This document shows positions 1 through 11,087 of a stretch of 64,000 bases of DNA, piece after piece; position 1 is the first letter of the stretch, and each line of letters starts with the position of its first letter. The DNA comes from Azolla caroliniana (lineage: Eukaryota; Polypodiophyta), in contig JBHGNT010000027.1 in NCBI GenBank assembly GCA_043228905.1, forward strand, positions 429,058 to 493,057. The letters are read 5' to 3'. The notes beneath the pieces were generated by a model that worked only from the letters and a program-made list of their open reading frames with translations, ran no database searches and was not told where the DNA came from. A program made the translations under genes and the position numbers.

Positions 1-36
1 GCGGAACCACCTAACGAGTATTTTAAACAGCAAGCA

Positions 37-119
37 TGATGAACCGGCATGTTCATCAAACCAAACAGGTTCTTCATGCATGCATGAAGGCCTTCATGAT
101 GATGAAAACCGCTTCATTG
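37..119. repeat. palindrome-rich dispersed repeat, copy 1
   Basis: About 80 bp built from overlapping palindromes of the type GATGAACCGG/TTCATC and ATGCATGCAT, ending in GATGATGAAAACCGCTTC. A close copy lies at 23413-23488 and shorter relatives at 19600-19690, 46672-46700 and 11605-11640. The copies often sit beside GGCCG or TTTTC simple repeats. No coding capacity is seen. Confidence 0.75.
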
Positions 120-253
120 GAATGTCACCGTCTCATTGACAACACGAATGATAACGAATTGACAATATGAATAGTCACGTTAGTTTCCCATTCTTAAGCA
201 TGGATTATTATACAATAATCTTCATTTGCTTTTTTACTGTTGACAACATGTAG

Positions 254-326
254 TGCGGGGGCAGGGTTTGAACCCGCAGTCTTCAGGTCATGAGCCTGAC
301 GAGTTGGCCATTTACTCCACCCCGCA
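254..326 (-). tRNA. trnfM: initiator tRNA-fMet (CAU)
   Basis: The minus strand folds as a cloverleaf with a 7-bp acceptor stem (TGCGGGG/CCCCGCA), an anticodon loop reading CTCATGA (anticodon CAU) and a T-arm with GGTTCAAACC. Overall sequence matches plant mitochondrial initiator tRNA. The stretch from 327 to 690 after it holds only a short GCAA run and an AAAAG run at 548-567; I see no gene there. Confidence 0.93.
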
Positions 327-690
327 AGCAAGCAAGCAATTGATCTCTCTCTAGCGAATCGGAATTTATTTTAGAAAAAAAGAAGCCGGCCAACTCCTAT
401 TCAATCTACTTGTGCGGGGGAATGTTTGCTTGCCCGCAGACCCAACTCCACGTGTTATTGATCGCATTTCCCGCTGTCCGTCCAAATGAACTTGCACTAC
501 TGGTTATTAAAGCAGCATTGATGTTACCTTAAAAGCAGCAAGCGCGCAAGAAAAGAAAAGAAAAGAAGCAAAAACTAGCACTCCCTTACCGGCTAGGTCT
601 CTCCCGGCAGGCCACTGCCGCATTCCCAAAAAGCAATGTATGGGTTTCTTCCATCACGTCACTGTCGCATCGCTCGTGCTTCGCACTCGC

Positions 691-780
691 TCGGAGGAAA
701 TGGGATTCGAACCCATGATACAAGAAGATTGTATGTTGATTTAGCAAACCAATGCCTTAAGCCGCTCAGCCATACCTCCG
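691..780 (-). tRNA. trnS-GCU: tRNA-Ser (GCU)
   Basis: Class II tRNA with a long variable arm. The anticodon loop is TTGCTAA (GCU) and the T-arm contains GGGTTCGAATCCC. The acceptor stem is CGGAGGT against TCCTCCG, with a mismatch at the innermost pair. A 27-bp piece of this gene recurs at 16530-16556. Confidence 0.93.
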
Positions 781-816
781 GTTGGGATGGGGGATTCATC
801 AAGCCCCCATCCCGAA

Positions 817-817
817 G

Positions 818-848
<31 letters not shown>
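817..848. repeat. (GTGC)8 microsatellite
   Basis: Eight perfect GTGC units inside a roughly 90-bp sequence (788-885). The same sequence at 55771-55845 carries a single GTGC at the same point (55803-55806), so the array grew inside a duplicated block. Confidence 0.9.
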
Positions 849-967
849 CTACTTGGGCCAGCATGCACCTATTCTTTCTTTCTTTATCCCGACCGCTCGT
901 CGGTTTACAATGAACTGATTTCGGATTCGGAGGGCTTCCGAGCCGCCTCGGCGGTTAGTACTAAAAG

Positions 968-1057
968 ATCTGGGCGGCGTTAGTCGCCAAGGACTGGCAA
1001 AATTACAAAAGGATCTGGGCGGCATTAGTCGCCAAGGACTGGCCAAATCAGAATAGC
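968..1057. repeat. 45-bp tandem duplication at the nad9 3' end
   Basis: Two near-identical 45-bp units (968-1012 and 1013-1057) each hold the last nad9 codons, encoding the conserved FASPW motif followed by CGA. The unit nearer the gene is in frame with nad9; the second continues that frame. It looks like a replication-slippage copy of the gene end. Confidence 0.8.
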
Positions 1058-1487
1058 AAAATTCTTGAACCATCTCCATCAGTTCAGGAACCACACATTT
1101 CTCCAGATCATCGTGACGTACTTCCACGTATCCACTTAAGAGGAAGTCTTTTCATAATAAATGACCCTCGAAACCGTAATCGGTTAATGTACGGCGTAAA
1201 TCAGGATAATTAGGAGAATGTAAACCAGACGTATCCCGCACTTCTCGCTCCCACCGGCCGGCTGATAGGGATATACTGATTACCAAACTTGCAGAAGTGA
1301 TTTCATCTACACCAATTCGTACACGAATGCATGGGTTATATCAAATGCTTGGTGAGTTATAGACTACTCCGAATCTTCATTTTTGAGAAGGATAATCAAC
1401 TCCGCGAGTATCGATCGGAATTCCAAGACGTATATTGATATGATACCTCGAAAACCACAGGAATTAAAATGGATAGTCCGGAGTGGC
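1029..1487 (-). CDS. nad9: NADH dehydrogenase subunit 9 (5' end not identified)
   Basis: Encodes the Nad9 (NuoC-type) subunit in the peripheral arm of respiratory complex I. The minus-strand frame reads from CATPDYPF through GVDYPS, RRFGVVYN, WEREV, HPDLRRTLTDYGFEGH and SGYVEVRHDD to FASPW, in the order of plant Nad9. Four in-frame stops stand where relatives have Gln or Arg, so they need U-to-C editing. The codon after FASPW is CGA; C-to-U editing would make UGA exactly where relatives end, and I place the end there (1029-1031). Upstream of 1487 the sequence is shared with the region before rps2 and I cannot place the first 35 or so codons. No intron is seen. Identification is secure; the gene may be 5'-truncated or have a diverged start. 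Confidence 0.85.
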
Positions 1488-1656
1488 GCATAATATGCTT
1501 TCTTCCTTCGATGTTCAAAATCTATGTATCCGTTTGAAAACCGATAGAACAGTAGCAAATTATTTAAGTGGACTGCAAGCCATGATAAAGTTCAGGCAGG
1601 GTTTCATAAAAATCGTAGTGAGCATTGATTCTTTATAATCATGGCTGTTTAATCGG
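1488..1656 (-). repeat. 5' leader shared by nad9, rps2 and nad4L
   Basis: About 165 bp directly upstream of the nad9 body matches the sequence upstream of rps2 (6700-6860, copy 35709-35869) with a 6-bp indel. Its first 45 bp also precede nad4L (24382-24426). It may carry transcription or translation signals, or may only be a recombination relic. Confidence 0.7.
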
Positions 1657-2242
1657 AGGGCTGAAACCTTAAGCGAAACCGCGTCGAGGCCGGTCATGAG
1701 ATTCCGCCGTATCCCGGCAGCCTTATCATCAATTAAGGATCCCTACCCAAAGATTCTATATGCTTTTCGTTAGGGTTCCTTGATGGGCGGCTTTGGAATG
1801 CGTGCTGGCAACCGCTTCATCCGCGCCAAAGCGAAAAGGTTCTGGGGCCGTGGTGGGTTCGATTGATGGGCCAATCTTCTCAACTAGTTTTGTGCATATG
1901 AAGCAAACTTCTCATTCACAACGTTGGAAGATCGCATACCCGAGTACGGCGGCTGGGGGGGTTTGCTCTAAAGCCATTCCTACACCAAAAGAAAGGAGCA
2001 AGCCAAGGTTCTCATCACGGGCATCCCAGGGATTGTTATTATACGATAATCCTTGCATCACTCGTGCGAATCGCAAAGCCACCGTTTCCGGATGAATCAT
2101 GCCTGAACGAGCCAGTCAATAGGGCGGGTGAAAGTATTGAAGAATCGTGAATTCATTTACCAAATTAATTGTCGACTTGCTGCTGAAGGCGGCGGCTTTA
2201 GGTTTTTTTTTCGATCAAATCGTGGATGGGGTATTCATGGCA
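1657..2242. other. intergenic, nothing recognised
   Basis: A minus-strand open stretch of 62 codons lies at 1912-2100, but it does not resemble any mitochondrial gene I know. The motif AACCGCTTCATCCGCG at 1809-1824 belongs to the palindromic repeat family. Confidence 0.4.
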
Positions 2243-2329
2243 AGGAAGGGGAGGGATTCGAACCCTCGGTAAACAAGAGTCTACATAGCATTTCCAGTGC
2301 TACACTTTAAACCGCTCGGCCACCCTTCC
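2243..2329 (-). tRNA. trnS-GGA: tRNA-Ser (GGA)
   Basis: Class II tRNA with acceptor GGAAGGG/CCCTTCC, anticodon loop CTGGAAA (GGA) and T-arm GAGGGTTCGAATCCCTC. Sequence resembles the plastid-like trnS-GGA of many plant mitochondria; I cannot tell native from plastid origin by eye. Confidence 0.92.
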
Positions 2330-2582
2330 TCAGAGAGAGAAAGCCATGGAACAAAGGCAATTGCCAACGATCTTTCTATATACGAAATTTCGGGTTATAG
2401 AACAAATTTAGAATAATTCAGACCTCCGCCGGTGGTTAGAAGCTTACCTAGCGCTAACAGCGTCACAGGGACCAAATGCGGCCGGGTGAAGCCGGCGGTT
2501 CATGCGTTAGTGGACCGCAAACACAGATTAACTACATGGCCTAGCATTGGCAGGGACCCCTTCAAGTCGATAGCTTTTTGGC

Positions 2583-2619
<37 letters not shown>

Positions 2620-3248
2620 GGTATATTAAGAATACAGAGACGGAAATGGCAATAGGAGCGGAGAACGCTATTGCAGCATTGTAGGGACTACAACATTGTA
2701 CGCAAGTTCGAATTGACAAAATCAAAGCCTAGCATGGTTTTTTGTCGAGGCTATGCTTCGTATCCTGAAACCCAAGAATCGGCGAAGAGAATCTTGAATT
2801 TCTCAGGCAGGATTTCATTTCTAGCGCGAACTGATCAGAAGCCCGCTACGGATAGACCGTCGCTGGGGCCGAAGATAATGGTGGTCCCGTCGAGGCCGAA
2901 GATGGTGGTCCCGGGCCGAAGGTGGTGGTGCCGCGCTGAGGCTTCTTTCATTTCCCGAGGAAGAGTTGTTGCCCTTCTTGCTGATTCGCTGGGGTTCAAG
3001 TCCTTATTACTACCGCTGCACGCGGCTGCGCATTGACTGTGAGCTCATTAGCCGGCAGCTAAGCAGCAATCACACATGGAGAAGACGTGCCAGACCCAGA
3101 GATACAAAGGCGTGCGTGCCCGCTTCTTCCGCCGCGCGCGCGCGCCGGTTCATCCCGGAGGAACCGCAGAGAAGAGATGCACCAGACCTTGCTTGAAAGT
3201 TGCAGCCAGCTAGAAAGCTAGAACCGGCCGGCAGAAAGCTGCCAACAG

Positions 3249-3281
<33 letters not shown>

Positions 3282-6200
3282 ATGCAGCCAGCAACAAAAA
3301 TGCGCCAGACCTAGAAACCAAAGACGAGCAAAAAAAAAGAAAAGGACAAACGAGCAGATATGAACACGGCCAACAGAGGGTATAGCAGAAGCCGCCAGAA
3401 GCAGCGGATGACCTGTTTCTACAAAAAAAACAGCTGCATATAGCAGAAGCCACTTCCAGGAAGATGCGGTGTAGAGCTGAACTGCGGACGGAGCGTGAAG
3501 AATTGTGAAATTCGGGAAGAATCTGTTACACCAAGTATCAGAATTACGAACACGAAAAGCAGCCAGCCGGACTGCAGCCATGCTGCGCACCTTTGGTGGA
3601 GCTGCGAGACAAACGTAAAGCGGCAGCTAACAGACTACAGTGAAGCTAGACTACAAGCCATTAGTAAACCCCGATGATTAGGTTCAGCTGTTGGCTGTGC
3701 CCGCGTATATCAATCCGTTTTTTCTGCTTGCTGTGATGCGGCATGAAACGATGAACCACAGAGACGATTTGCCAGCCAAGCCAGCCAACCGGGAAGCTAA
3801 ACTACGAACCAAGACCGTGCTCATCCCTGCTCGTTGCCGAAGCTAACATGCACTGATGAGGAGTTGAACCTTATGCAAGGAGCTCCGTTAGCTCTCAGTA
3901 CATCAAAAGAAATCAGTAAAGTAAGTAGAGCTCTTGCTTGCCTAAAACACAAAAAACAAGGTAAACTTTAATATTGGAAATTATTCATGTTATCTTTTAC
4001 GATTAATATCCTACCTTACTGATCCAATTCTTCTCTTTCCATTTCTTTCACTTTAGAAGCACCCGGTAGGGTCTTGTATCTACTAGAGCTAGACCTTTGA
4101 CTTCTATCTGGTTCTTCCTCTTTCTTCTACTTTGCTTTATTTTAGAAGCACCCACCTGCTACTTCCGCCTCATTTACACTAAAAATAGTATGCCGGCGAA
4201 CGTGGAAATTCAGCTTTCCGCCTCTGCCCTCGTAGGTGAATCGATGGGCGGTAAATTGTCGTCTTCTGCGGCGGCCCGCATCATAGGCGCGTTGCTGCTT
4301 TCTGCGGCATCCTCGTAGGGTGAGTTGTGTTCTATGGTATACTGCGATATAGGTAAGGATTCTTCGGCCGAAATAATCTTATTGGATTATAAAACGCCGC
4401 ATTAATTGTATAGCTCTGCGCCATTCGTATTTAGCGTAAGCTCCCTTCATCAGGGAGTCGAGTTCTTCAATCCGCTCAATATCTTCCGTACCCTCAGTCT
4501 GAGTTACACGCTCATTGATGTGCGGTTGATCTAATGCTTCAGCGGTGTCTGCTGTGCTTGCAGCACTTCCTCTTCTACTGACGATGTTGGTAAAATTAAC
4601 GAATAGATAGTTATTGAGCCTTTGCATGTGCTTTTTTATTTAGTGTTTAGGTCTAATTAGTAGGCTAGGCGTTAACCTGCCCGAAGAGGTCAGACGTCCC
4701 TCTCCTGCTCGTTCTTCGTATCCATAACGATTTTGTTTCAAGTAAGGTTTTAGGGTTTAGTGAATGGGAATCCCTTTAGATTATAAATGTCCTGCGAGGC
4801 AAAAAACCTGGTGAAGCATCTGATAAAGCAGCTCATTTTTAGCTCATATTCTTCCTGGGCGAAGCGCCGCTCGTCTCATATTCTTTTATCCTCCCCTGAG
4901 TAGACTTCTACTAACTTCTTTTCTCTAAAAGGGAACAATTCGTTTGTGAGAATAGCCGTATTATTCTTTTTGGACGGAAAGACCTGCTTCACTGTTCCCG
5001 CTGTGGGATTGGCTTCGAGCTCTTCTTTCTTGCGCGGGCGGCTTAGGTGGAAGGTAAAGAGGGTCCCTTTCTGGTCATTCAATTTCTACCAAAAAGCAAG
5101 CAGCAAAGTAATCTATAAATTCTATCTAAGTTATAGGAGGAGAGACAGGTCGTTTTCCAGATCCTTCGACAACGAAAAGAATGGGGTTGAGAACTGCTGA
5201 ATAGCTGGTTTGCCTGCACCGTACAGTTCTGGCTTTGACTTTCGGTCGATTCCCCATTACTGTAAACGTGGCGGAAACTGCCTGCGGTTAAGTGCCGGCA
5301 CAGAACAAACATTTCGATGATAGAATGTCGGTTTAGTTTCCGCAGGCCATGCCGGTCGGATCGCCGTTCCGGCGGACCAAACCTGCCGTGGCTTTGCCTT
5401 TCCCTTTGCCTTTGAATCGAGTCTCGAAAGCAGCTATGAAACCGTGGGGGGCGACCCCTGCAGGACCTGTGCTGTAGGCCACCCCTAAAGCAGATAGAAC
5501 CAGAATCGGATCGTGAAAGACTGATGGAACGAGTGACATGACCGAATGATTGTTTAGCTAGTGATAGATTTTACGGGTCTTAAACGTTGTATGCTTTCTT
5601 TTTGGGGTGTTGGAGTATTGAACTTTTATTTCCTCATCACCTAGCCCGGGATTTAGTGAAATTCTCCCTACACCTTGACTAAACGATCATTTCGAATGGA
5701 CGACGCAGGAGAGGAGTCGCATCCTTTCTCCTTCCGTATCCGCTCTTGAAAATCACCGGCCCGCCCCTTCCACCCATCATAGTGCCCCCTCGTCCGTTAC
5801 TTTACCTCAGTGCTCTCCTGCCCGCGTAACATTATGAAAGGGTTGAGAACAGCAACGGCGACGGTATAGCAAGAGAAAGCTAGAGAGAAAGGGCTATGGG
5901 AATGTGAAGGACTCCCTTCGTTGAAAAAGAAAGTGTCGATTGTCTATTCTTTAGGCACTCGCGGGAGACTAATCTCTCCTAGAGAACACGTGTGGGAAGT
6001 ATTCGTTTCTAATAATCCCAAAGTCTTTAAGGTTTTGACCATTTTGTGTAACCATTAGGATGCTCCGAAAACACTGGAGTACAGGAAGGAAACACTGGTG
6101 TCAAAGCATTCTTTGGGAACCACATCCTGTTCTTCCTAGATGGATGATTTGCCCCGTTTGATGCCGTCGTGTGAAAGTTGTTTTCATGATTTAGGAATTC

Positions 6201-6355
6201 AACTGATTTTAGGTAATCCATCTTTATGTGGCACGACATGAAAGGTGCTATGAAAAACACGTAACCGACCGAATTACGTGAAATGGATAAATCAATCTGG
6301 TTAGGGCATTCTTTAGAACTTACTTCAGGAAGAATCATCCAGGGCTGCGGTTGCG
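2330..6355. other. long region without an identified gene
   Basis: Only short open frames occur here, for example minus strand 4379-4627, 5333-5539 and 6027-6377. None could be matched to a mitochondrial protein even when editing was allowed for. Simple repeats include (GCAA)n at 2584-2618 and (GGCA)n at 3250-3280. Two similar pieces, TTAGAAGCACCC at 4053 and 4142, flank an AT-rich stretch. The region may hold foreign or degenerate sequence. Confidence 0.4.
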
Positions 6356-6463
6356 GTTTCTTCTTTCTTGTATTCATAACTTTTTTCTATTGCTTTTTCG
6401 GCGAAAAGGCAAGCAAGTTTTACCTGACTTAACTGAAAAGCCTAGAAGTGTTTGTAATGCACA

Positions 6464-6537
6464 GCATCCTTAGCTCAGTCGGATAGAGCAACAACCTTCT
6501 AAGTTGAAGGTCACAGGTTCAAGTCCTGTAGGATGCG
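6464..6537 (+). tRNA. trnR-UCU: tRNA-Arg (UCU), copy 1
   Basis: Cloverleaf with acceptor GCATCC/GGATGC, D-arm AGCTCAGTCGGATAGAGC, anticodon loop TTCTAAG (UCU) and T-arm ACAGGTTCAAGTCCTGT. Three copies occur in the window, the first and third in R1 and one at 24146-24219 upstream of nad4L. Confidence 0.95.
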
Positions 6538-6699
6538 GAAAGTGCACATTAGATTATATACCTACGGAATGCTTTGCCCTTGTTCAGGGCGGGCTAGCGG
6601 GTTCTTCCTTTCAACCGAACCTGCATCATGCTTCGGTCACTTTTCGCTATATTGGTATATGGGATTACTTGCCCCTTTTCACTTCTTTTTAAACAGCCA

Positions 6700-6860
6700 T
6701 GATTATAAAGAACCAATCTCAGATTTTTATGAAACCCTGCCTGAACTGAACTTTATCATGGCTTGCAGTCCACTTGAATAATTTGCTACTGTTCTATCAG
6801 TTTTCAAACGGATACATAGATTTTGAACATCGAAGAAAGAAAGCATATTATGCGCCGCTC
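6700..6860 (+). repeat. shared 5' leader before rps2
   Basis: This is the plus-strand counterpart of the leader upstream of nad9. An open frame at 6774-7055 crosses the leader into rps2 in another frame and is a shadow of rps2. Confidence 0.7.
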
Positions 6861-6871
6861 TACCGTATGAA

Positions 6872-7549
6872 ATGGAAAAAGGAAAGAAAGAGTATTATTC
6901 CAAAAAGGAAAAGAAAGTCATTTTTTAAAGATTACCGAATACAAGCGCACATTCGGGCTATTAGGGACCCCCAACTCCATATTATTAAAGATATTTATAC
7001 GGATTTAGACGCGGAAGGGCTATTATTGATTTGGAAAAAACACTTTTATTCTTGAAGATTGCTTGTAATGCGATTGGATCTATCATTCGTAAGGAGGGCC
7101 ATTTATTGTTGGTGAATATTGATCTTTTGTACGATGACACAATGAAAAAAATGGCGAGAAGGACCAATTAAAGTCATATCAATTCCAAATGGATTGGTGG
7201 TTTCTTAATCAATTGGGAACATATGAAACATGAAGAACGCTTTAAGTATTCATCCACGTGGCGGCATTCTAGTCTACGTTTTTTAAAGATGTAAAGATAT
7301 TTCGAAGGACTGATAACATGCTAAATTTCAGATAGTTTAGTTATACCGAATGCACGTAAAGATTTCATAGCTATATTTGAAGCTAATTGATCATGAATAT
7401 TTATTGCATTCCTGGTGGATTCTACTCTCCTAGAGGGATTACATAGGTTAGTTATTTATCTCATTCTGGTAAATAATGATTCCGTGTGGTTCACAAATCC
7501 ATTTTGCTAATTGGTCACGAAAATAGTCATTCATTCGAAAAAGGCTTGA
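6872..7549 (+). CDS. rps2: ribosomal protein S2, copy A
   Basis: Encodes the mitochondrial small-subunit protein S2. From ATG 6872 the frame gives 225 residues to TGA 7547. Recognisable S2 blocks occur in order: NTSAH..G near residue 30, RYLYGFRRGRAIIDLEKTL near 45-63, IGSIIRKEGHLLLVN, then KWIGGFLINWEHMK and the C-terminal EAN...VDS region. At least eight in-frame stops fall where relatives have Gln or Arg and need U-to-C editing. The first dozen codons are Lys-rich and poorly conserved, so the start is the least certain part. The gene lies in R1 downstream of trnR-UCU and is repeated at 35881-36558. Confidence 0.88.
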
Positions 7550-8563
7550 GAACCCAGCAGAAAAGCCAGTAAAATAAGGAAAATTCAAAAAAGAAAAAAG
7601 AATACCCACTAGAAAGGATGCTAGTTGCTGTCTCTCACCTCTTCAGAGCGGCACCAGAAATCAAGCAAGAACCAGTATTATTCGTCACCTTACTATGCGT
7701 CCCTTTGCCATTCTTTGCGATGGCGAAAGCGGCTCCAGATGAGAAAAAGAGCCCAGCACAGCCCTGGAATTTGGGCTTGATACACTGGGAGGTTATAAAC
7801 AGTCACACCCGCAGAGAGCGGCTGGGCGGTAAGTTGGAGGGAGTTTTCTGCAACAACTTTAACTTTCGCAGCTAACAGAAATCTCCTCTGTCCTAGAAGA
7901 TGACGTTAGATCAAACCTATGCTCTCAGGCGCTTCTAACGTCCTACAAAACCGAAATCAAGTCAACAACGCCGCAAGCAATTAGTGACCTCAGTTCAGCT
8001 AGCAGGAAATATGATACTGGGATAGGGTAGCAGGCACTATCGCGAGGCGCTCCCCTATCCCAATGGGACTACAGGAAAGTCCGCAATGCAATATTGTGGA
8101 GAATGAATTAACCCCATTAAGGCAACCACGAAAGCATACCGCTTACGGTTTGATGAGTCTGATCTCGAGCGAGAATGAATTATCATTTTGTTCTGAGAAT
8201 TCATCTGTTGGCTCAGCTCCTGGGGATGTAGAGGGCTAAAAGTAACAACAACTTGGTTATGGAAAATTGTCTTCAATTAAGTCATTTTTTATCCTATACG
8301 TCGGGGCGGGGTCCGCCCCCTCCCACGCCAATTGAACCAGTTAAAGGGAAGACAAGATCGACCCTCAACCATGCTGCTTTTACGGCATGCTCTTCCTTTC
8401 TTCCTGTGCTTGTTCTCTTCAGTCTAAGCTACGTAACTCCTCCCTTCAGTCCAAACCTTCGTCCCAATTCGTAAGCCTTCGCTTGACCGCAGTCCCTCGG
8501 TAGAAATGGGTTTGGTTTTCCCATAGCCATGATCTGTAGCCATCCTTTGTCCTATTTGTCAGT
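7550..8563. other. intergenic, nothing recognised
   Basis: It holds two short open frames (plus 7618-7875, minus 8055-8276) with no recognisable product. A GGGATAGG...CCTATCCC inverted repeat at about 8019-8061 could form a hairpin. Confidence 0.4.
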
Positions 8564-8634
8564 TGCGGATAACGGGAGTCGAACCCATATCCTCTGCTTG
8601 GAAGGCAGATAATCTACCGTTAATCTATATCCGC
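8564..8634 (-). tRNA. trnG-UCC: tRNA-Gly (UCC), copy A
   Basis: Acceptor GCGGATA/TATCCGC, anticodon loop CTTCCAA (UCC) and T-arm ATGGGTTCGACTCCCGT. All stems fit a standard cloverleaf. Repeated at 37573-37643. Confidence 0.95.
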
Positions 8635-9045
8635 CTAAGTTTCGTTTCCGAAAGGAGGGGTATTATGAAGAAAGAGATCATTCCTATAATACAAATCGGC
8701 CGAAGCGCGGGGCCTTCTATGCGCGCGCAAAGACTTTGCCCCGCTCAAGCACCTAGTAGAATGCGAGTGATGGATCATTTGTGTTCAATTCGTTTCATAT
8801 ACGATAATTCATGGAACGCTATCGATGAAAATTTTCTGTTCGTATCTCTCCAATTCAAGAGCAATCAAGCCAAACTGCAGAGCCACCATTCGACCCTGCC
8901 TCTACAGGTACAAAGAAGGATGTAGCGGGAAGGGAAAAGGGCCTAGAAAGAAAGTCTTATGTCCTTGCAGCAAGCAAGTCGCAGCAATGCAATGAAGGCC
9001 TTCGCTTTGTCGTCGTCTTTCGATCTATACGTTTTTCGAACTCCA

Positions 9046-9078
<33 letters not shown>

Positions 9079-9429
9079 GCTTTAGGCTTTAGCGAGGTTC
9101 ATGAAATCTCGAAGAAAGCAGCAAGCAGCTGGGGTCTTTGAATAGTTAACGTCTCACAGGTCATGAGGCGGCTCGAAAGTCAAAGAATGTATATGATACT
9201 AACCGTACATTTTCCCTTCCCGCGCTGGTAGCTCAACTGTTAACCGCTTCATCCGCGATTGGTCTACGGTTTCAATCCCTTCATGCGCTTCATGAAGAAG
9301 CGCTTCCTCCTCGCGCATAGCGCTTCATCCGGCCGGGCCGGGCCGGGCCGGGCCGGGCCGGCATTTACCCAACTTGGAATTAACTTCATCAAGTCAGTAC
9401 AGTTAACGAAAGGACGCTGGCGCTTCCCT
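8635..9429. other. repeat-rich spacer between trnG and rrnS
   Basis: Contains a plus open frame at 8563-8925 without known product, (TTGC)n at 9047-9078 and a GGCCG array at 9331-9362. At 9224-9290 a tRNA-like 5' half (GCGCTGGTAGCTCAACTG) is followed by palindrome-family sequence in place of the anticodon arm and then by a T-loop-like segment. It looks like a tRNA relic broken by a repeat. Confidence 0.5.
9331..9362. repeat. (GGCCG)n array
   Basis: Pentanucleotide array of about six units. The same motif is expanded at 15244-15275, 23554-23580, 46697-46723 and in the R1 copy near 38340. Confidence 0.9.
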
Positions 9430-9652
9430 TTGAGATTCCCTCCAGCCACAGGTTCCCCTACGACTACCATGTTACGACTTCACCCCAGTCACTGACCCAA
9501 CCGTGATATGCGCCAAGAAGACCACCAATACCAAAATGGGCCACACTCAACGTAGGCATGGAACACTTTAGTAATGGGTGATCTCTGGTCGATGCTTCGG
9601 GCGAAACCAATTCCCAGGGTGTGACGGGCGGTGTGTACGGGGCCCGAGTACA

Positions 9653-9702
<50 letters not shown>

Positions 9703-10138
9703 TTCTCGAGTTGCAGAGAACAATCCGAACTGAGGCAATCTTTCTGGATTCGCTCCGCCTTACGGCCCTGCTTCCTATTGTAATTGCCATTGTAGCACGT
9801 GTGTAGCCCAGCCCATAAGGGCCATGCGGACTTGACGTCATCCTCACCTTCCTCCATAGTAGAACTACGGGCAGTCTCTTGTGAGTGCAACATCGGCACA
9901 GAGGGAGTGTCATCAATCCTGGCTAACCGCTGACTGAACACAGATTCATGGGCAGGTACCGATGAAGCGGCTCACTTACCACCGGCTCGCTCGTCGGAAC
10001 CTCAAGTTCGTCGGAAGCCAGCCCATGTTCTATGTTCCTGCTTGCCGAGGGTGAATGATGACATTGATCCTCTGGGAGCAGCATATCTTAGCAACACAAA
10101 ACGAGGGTTTCGCTCGTTATAGGAGTTAACCAAAAACG

Positions 10139-10177
<39 letters not shown>

Positions 10178-10284
10178 ATGAATTTTCGTTTCATCCCGTT
10201 AAGGACAAGCACACCGGTTCATATGTCAAGTGTTCATACGTCAAGTGTTCATATGTCAAGGGCTGGTAAGGTTTTGCGCGTTGT

Positions 10285-10317
<33 letters not shown>

Positions 10318-10437
10318 AGGCCCCCGTCAATTCCTTTGAGTTTCAGTCTTGCGACCGTACTCCCCAGGCGGAGTGTTTAACGCGTTAGCTGGGCCCCCGA
10401 TCCGCGGACCAAGGACGAACACTCATCGTTTACGGCA

Positions 10438-10473
<36 letters not shown>

Positions 10474-10713
10474 AGCTTTCGCACCTCAGCGTCAGTAGAG
10501 ACCCAGAAAGCTGCCTTCGCTACTTCGGCGTTCCTTCGTATATCTCCGGATTTTATCCCTACACACGAAATTCCACTCCCCTCTGTCCCACTCGAGTAAA
10601 TTGGTTTTGAAAGCATTCCGCCAGTTGAGCTGGCGCCTTTGACTTTCAACCTGATTCACTGCCTACGTGCCCTTTACGCCCAGTCATTCCGAATAACACT
10701 TGCCCCCCCCGTC

Positions 10714-10749
<36 letters not shown>

Positions 10750-10905
10750 CTTCTTCGAGTCTTGTCATAATCGCGTACTCGACGAAAGAGCTTTACAAGC
10801 GGCATTGCCCTTCCTCGCGTTAGCGACGTTTTTCACTCACTCACGCGATATTGCTGGATCGGGCTTTCGCCCATTGTCCGATATTCCCCACTGCTGCCTC
10901 CCTAC

Positions 10906-10943
<38 letters not shown>

Positions 10944-11051
10944 GTCCGAAAAGATCAGCTAAGCATCTGCGGCTTGGTCAGCCTTTACCCAACCAACTAC
11001 CTAATACTACGCAGGCTCATCAAACAGCGCTTTTTAGCTTTATCGAAAAGC

Positions 11052-11087
<36 letters not shown>

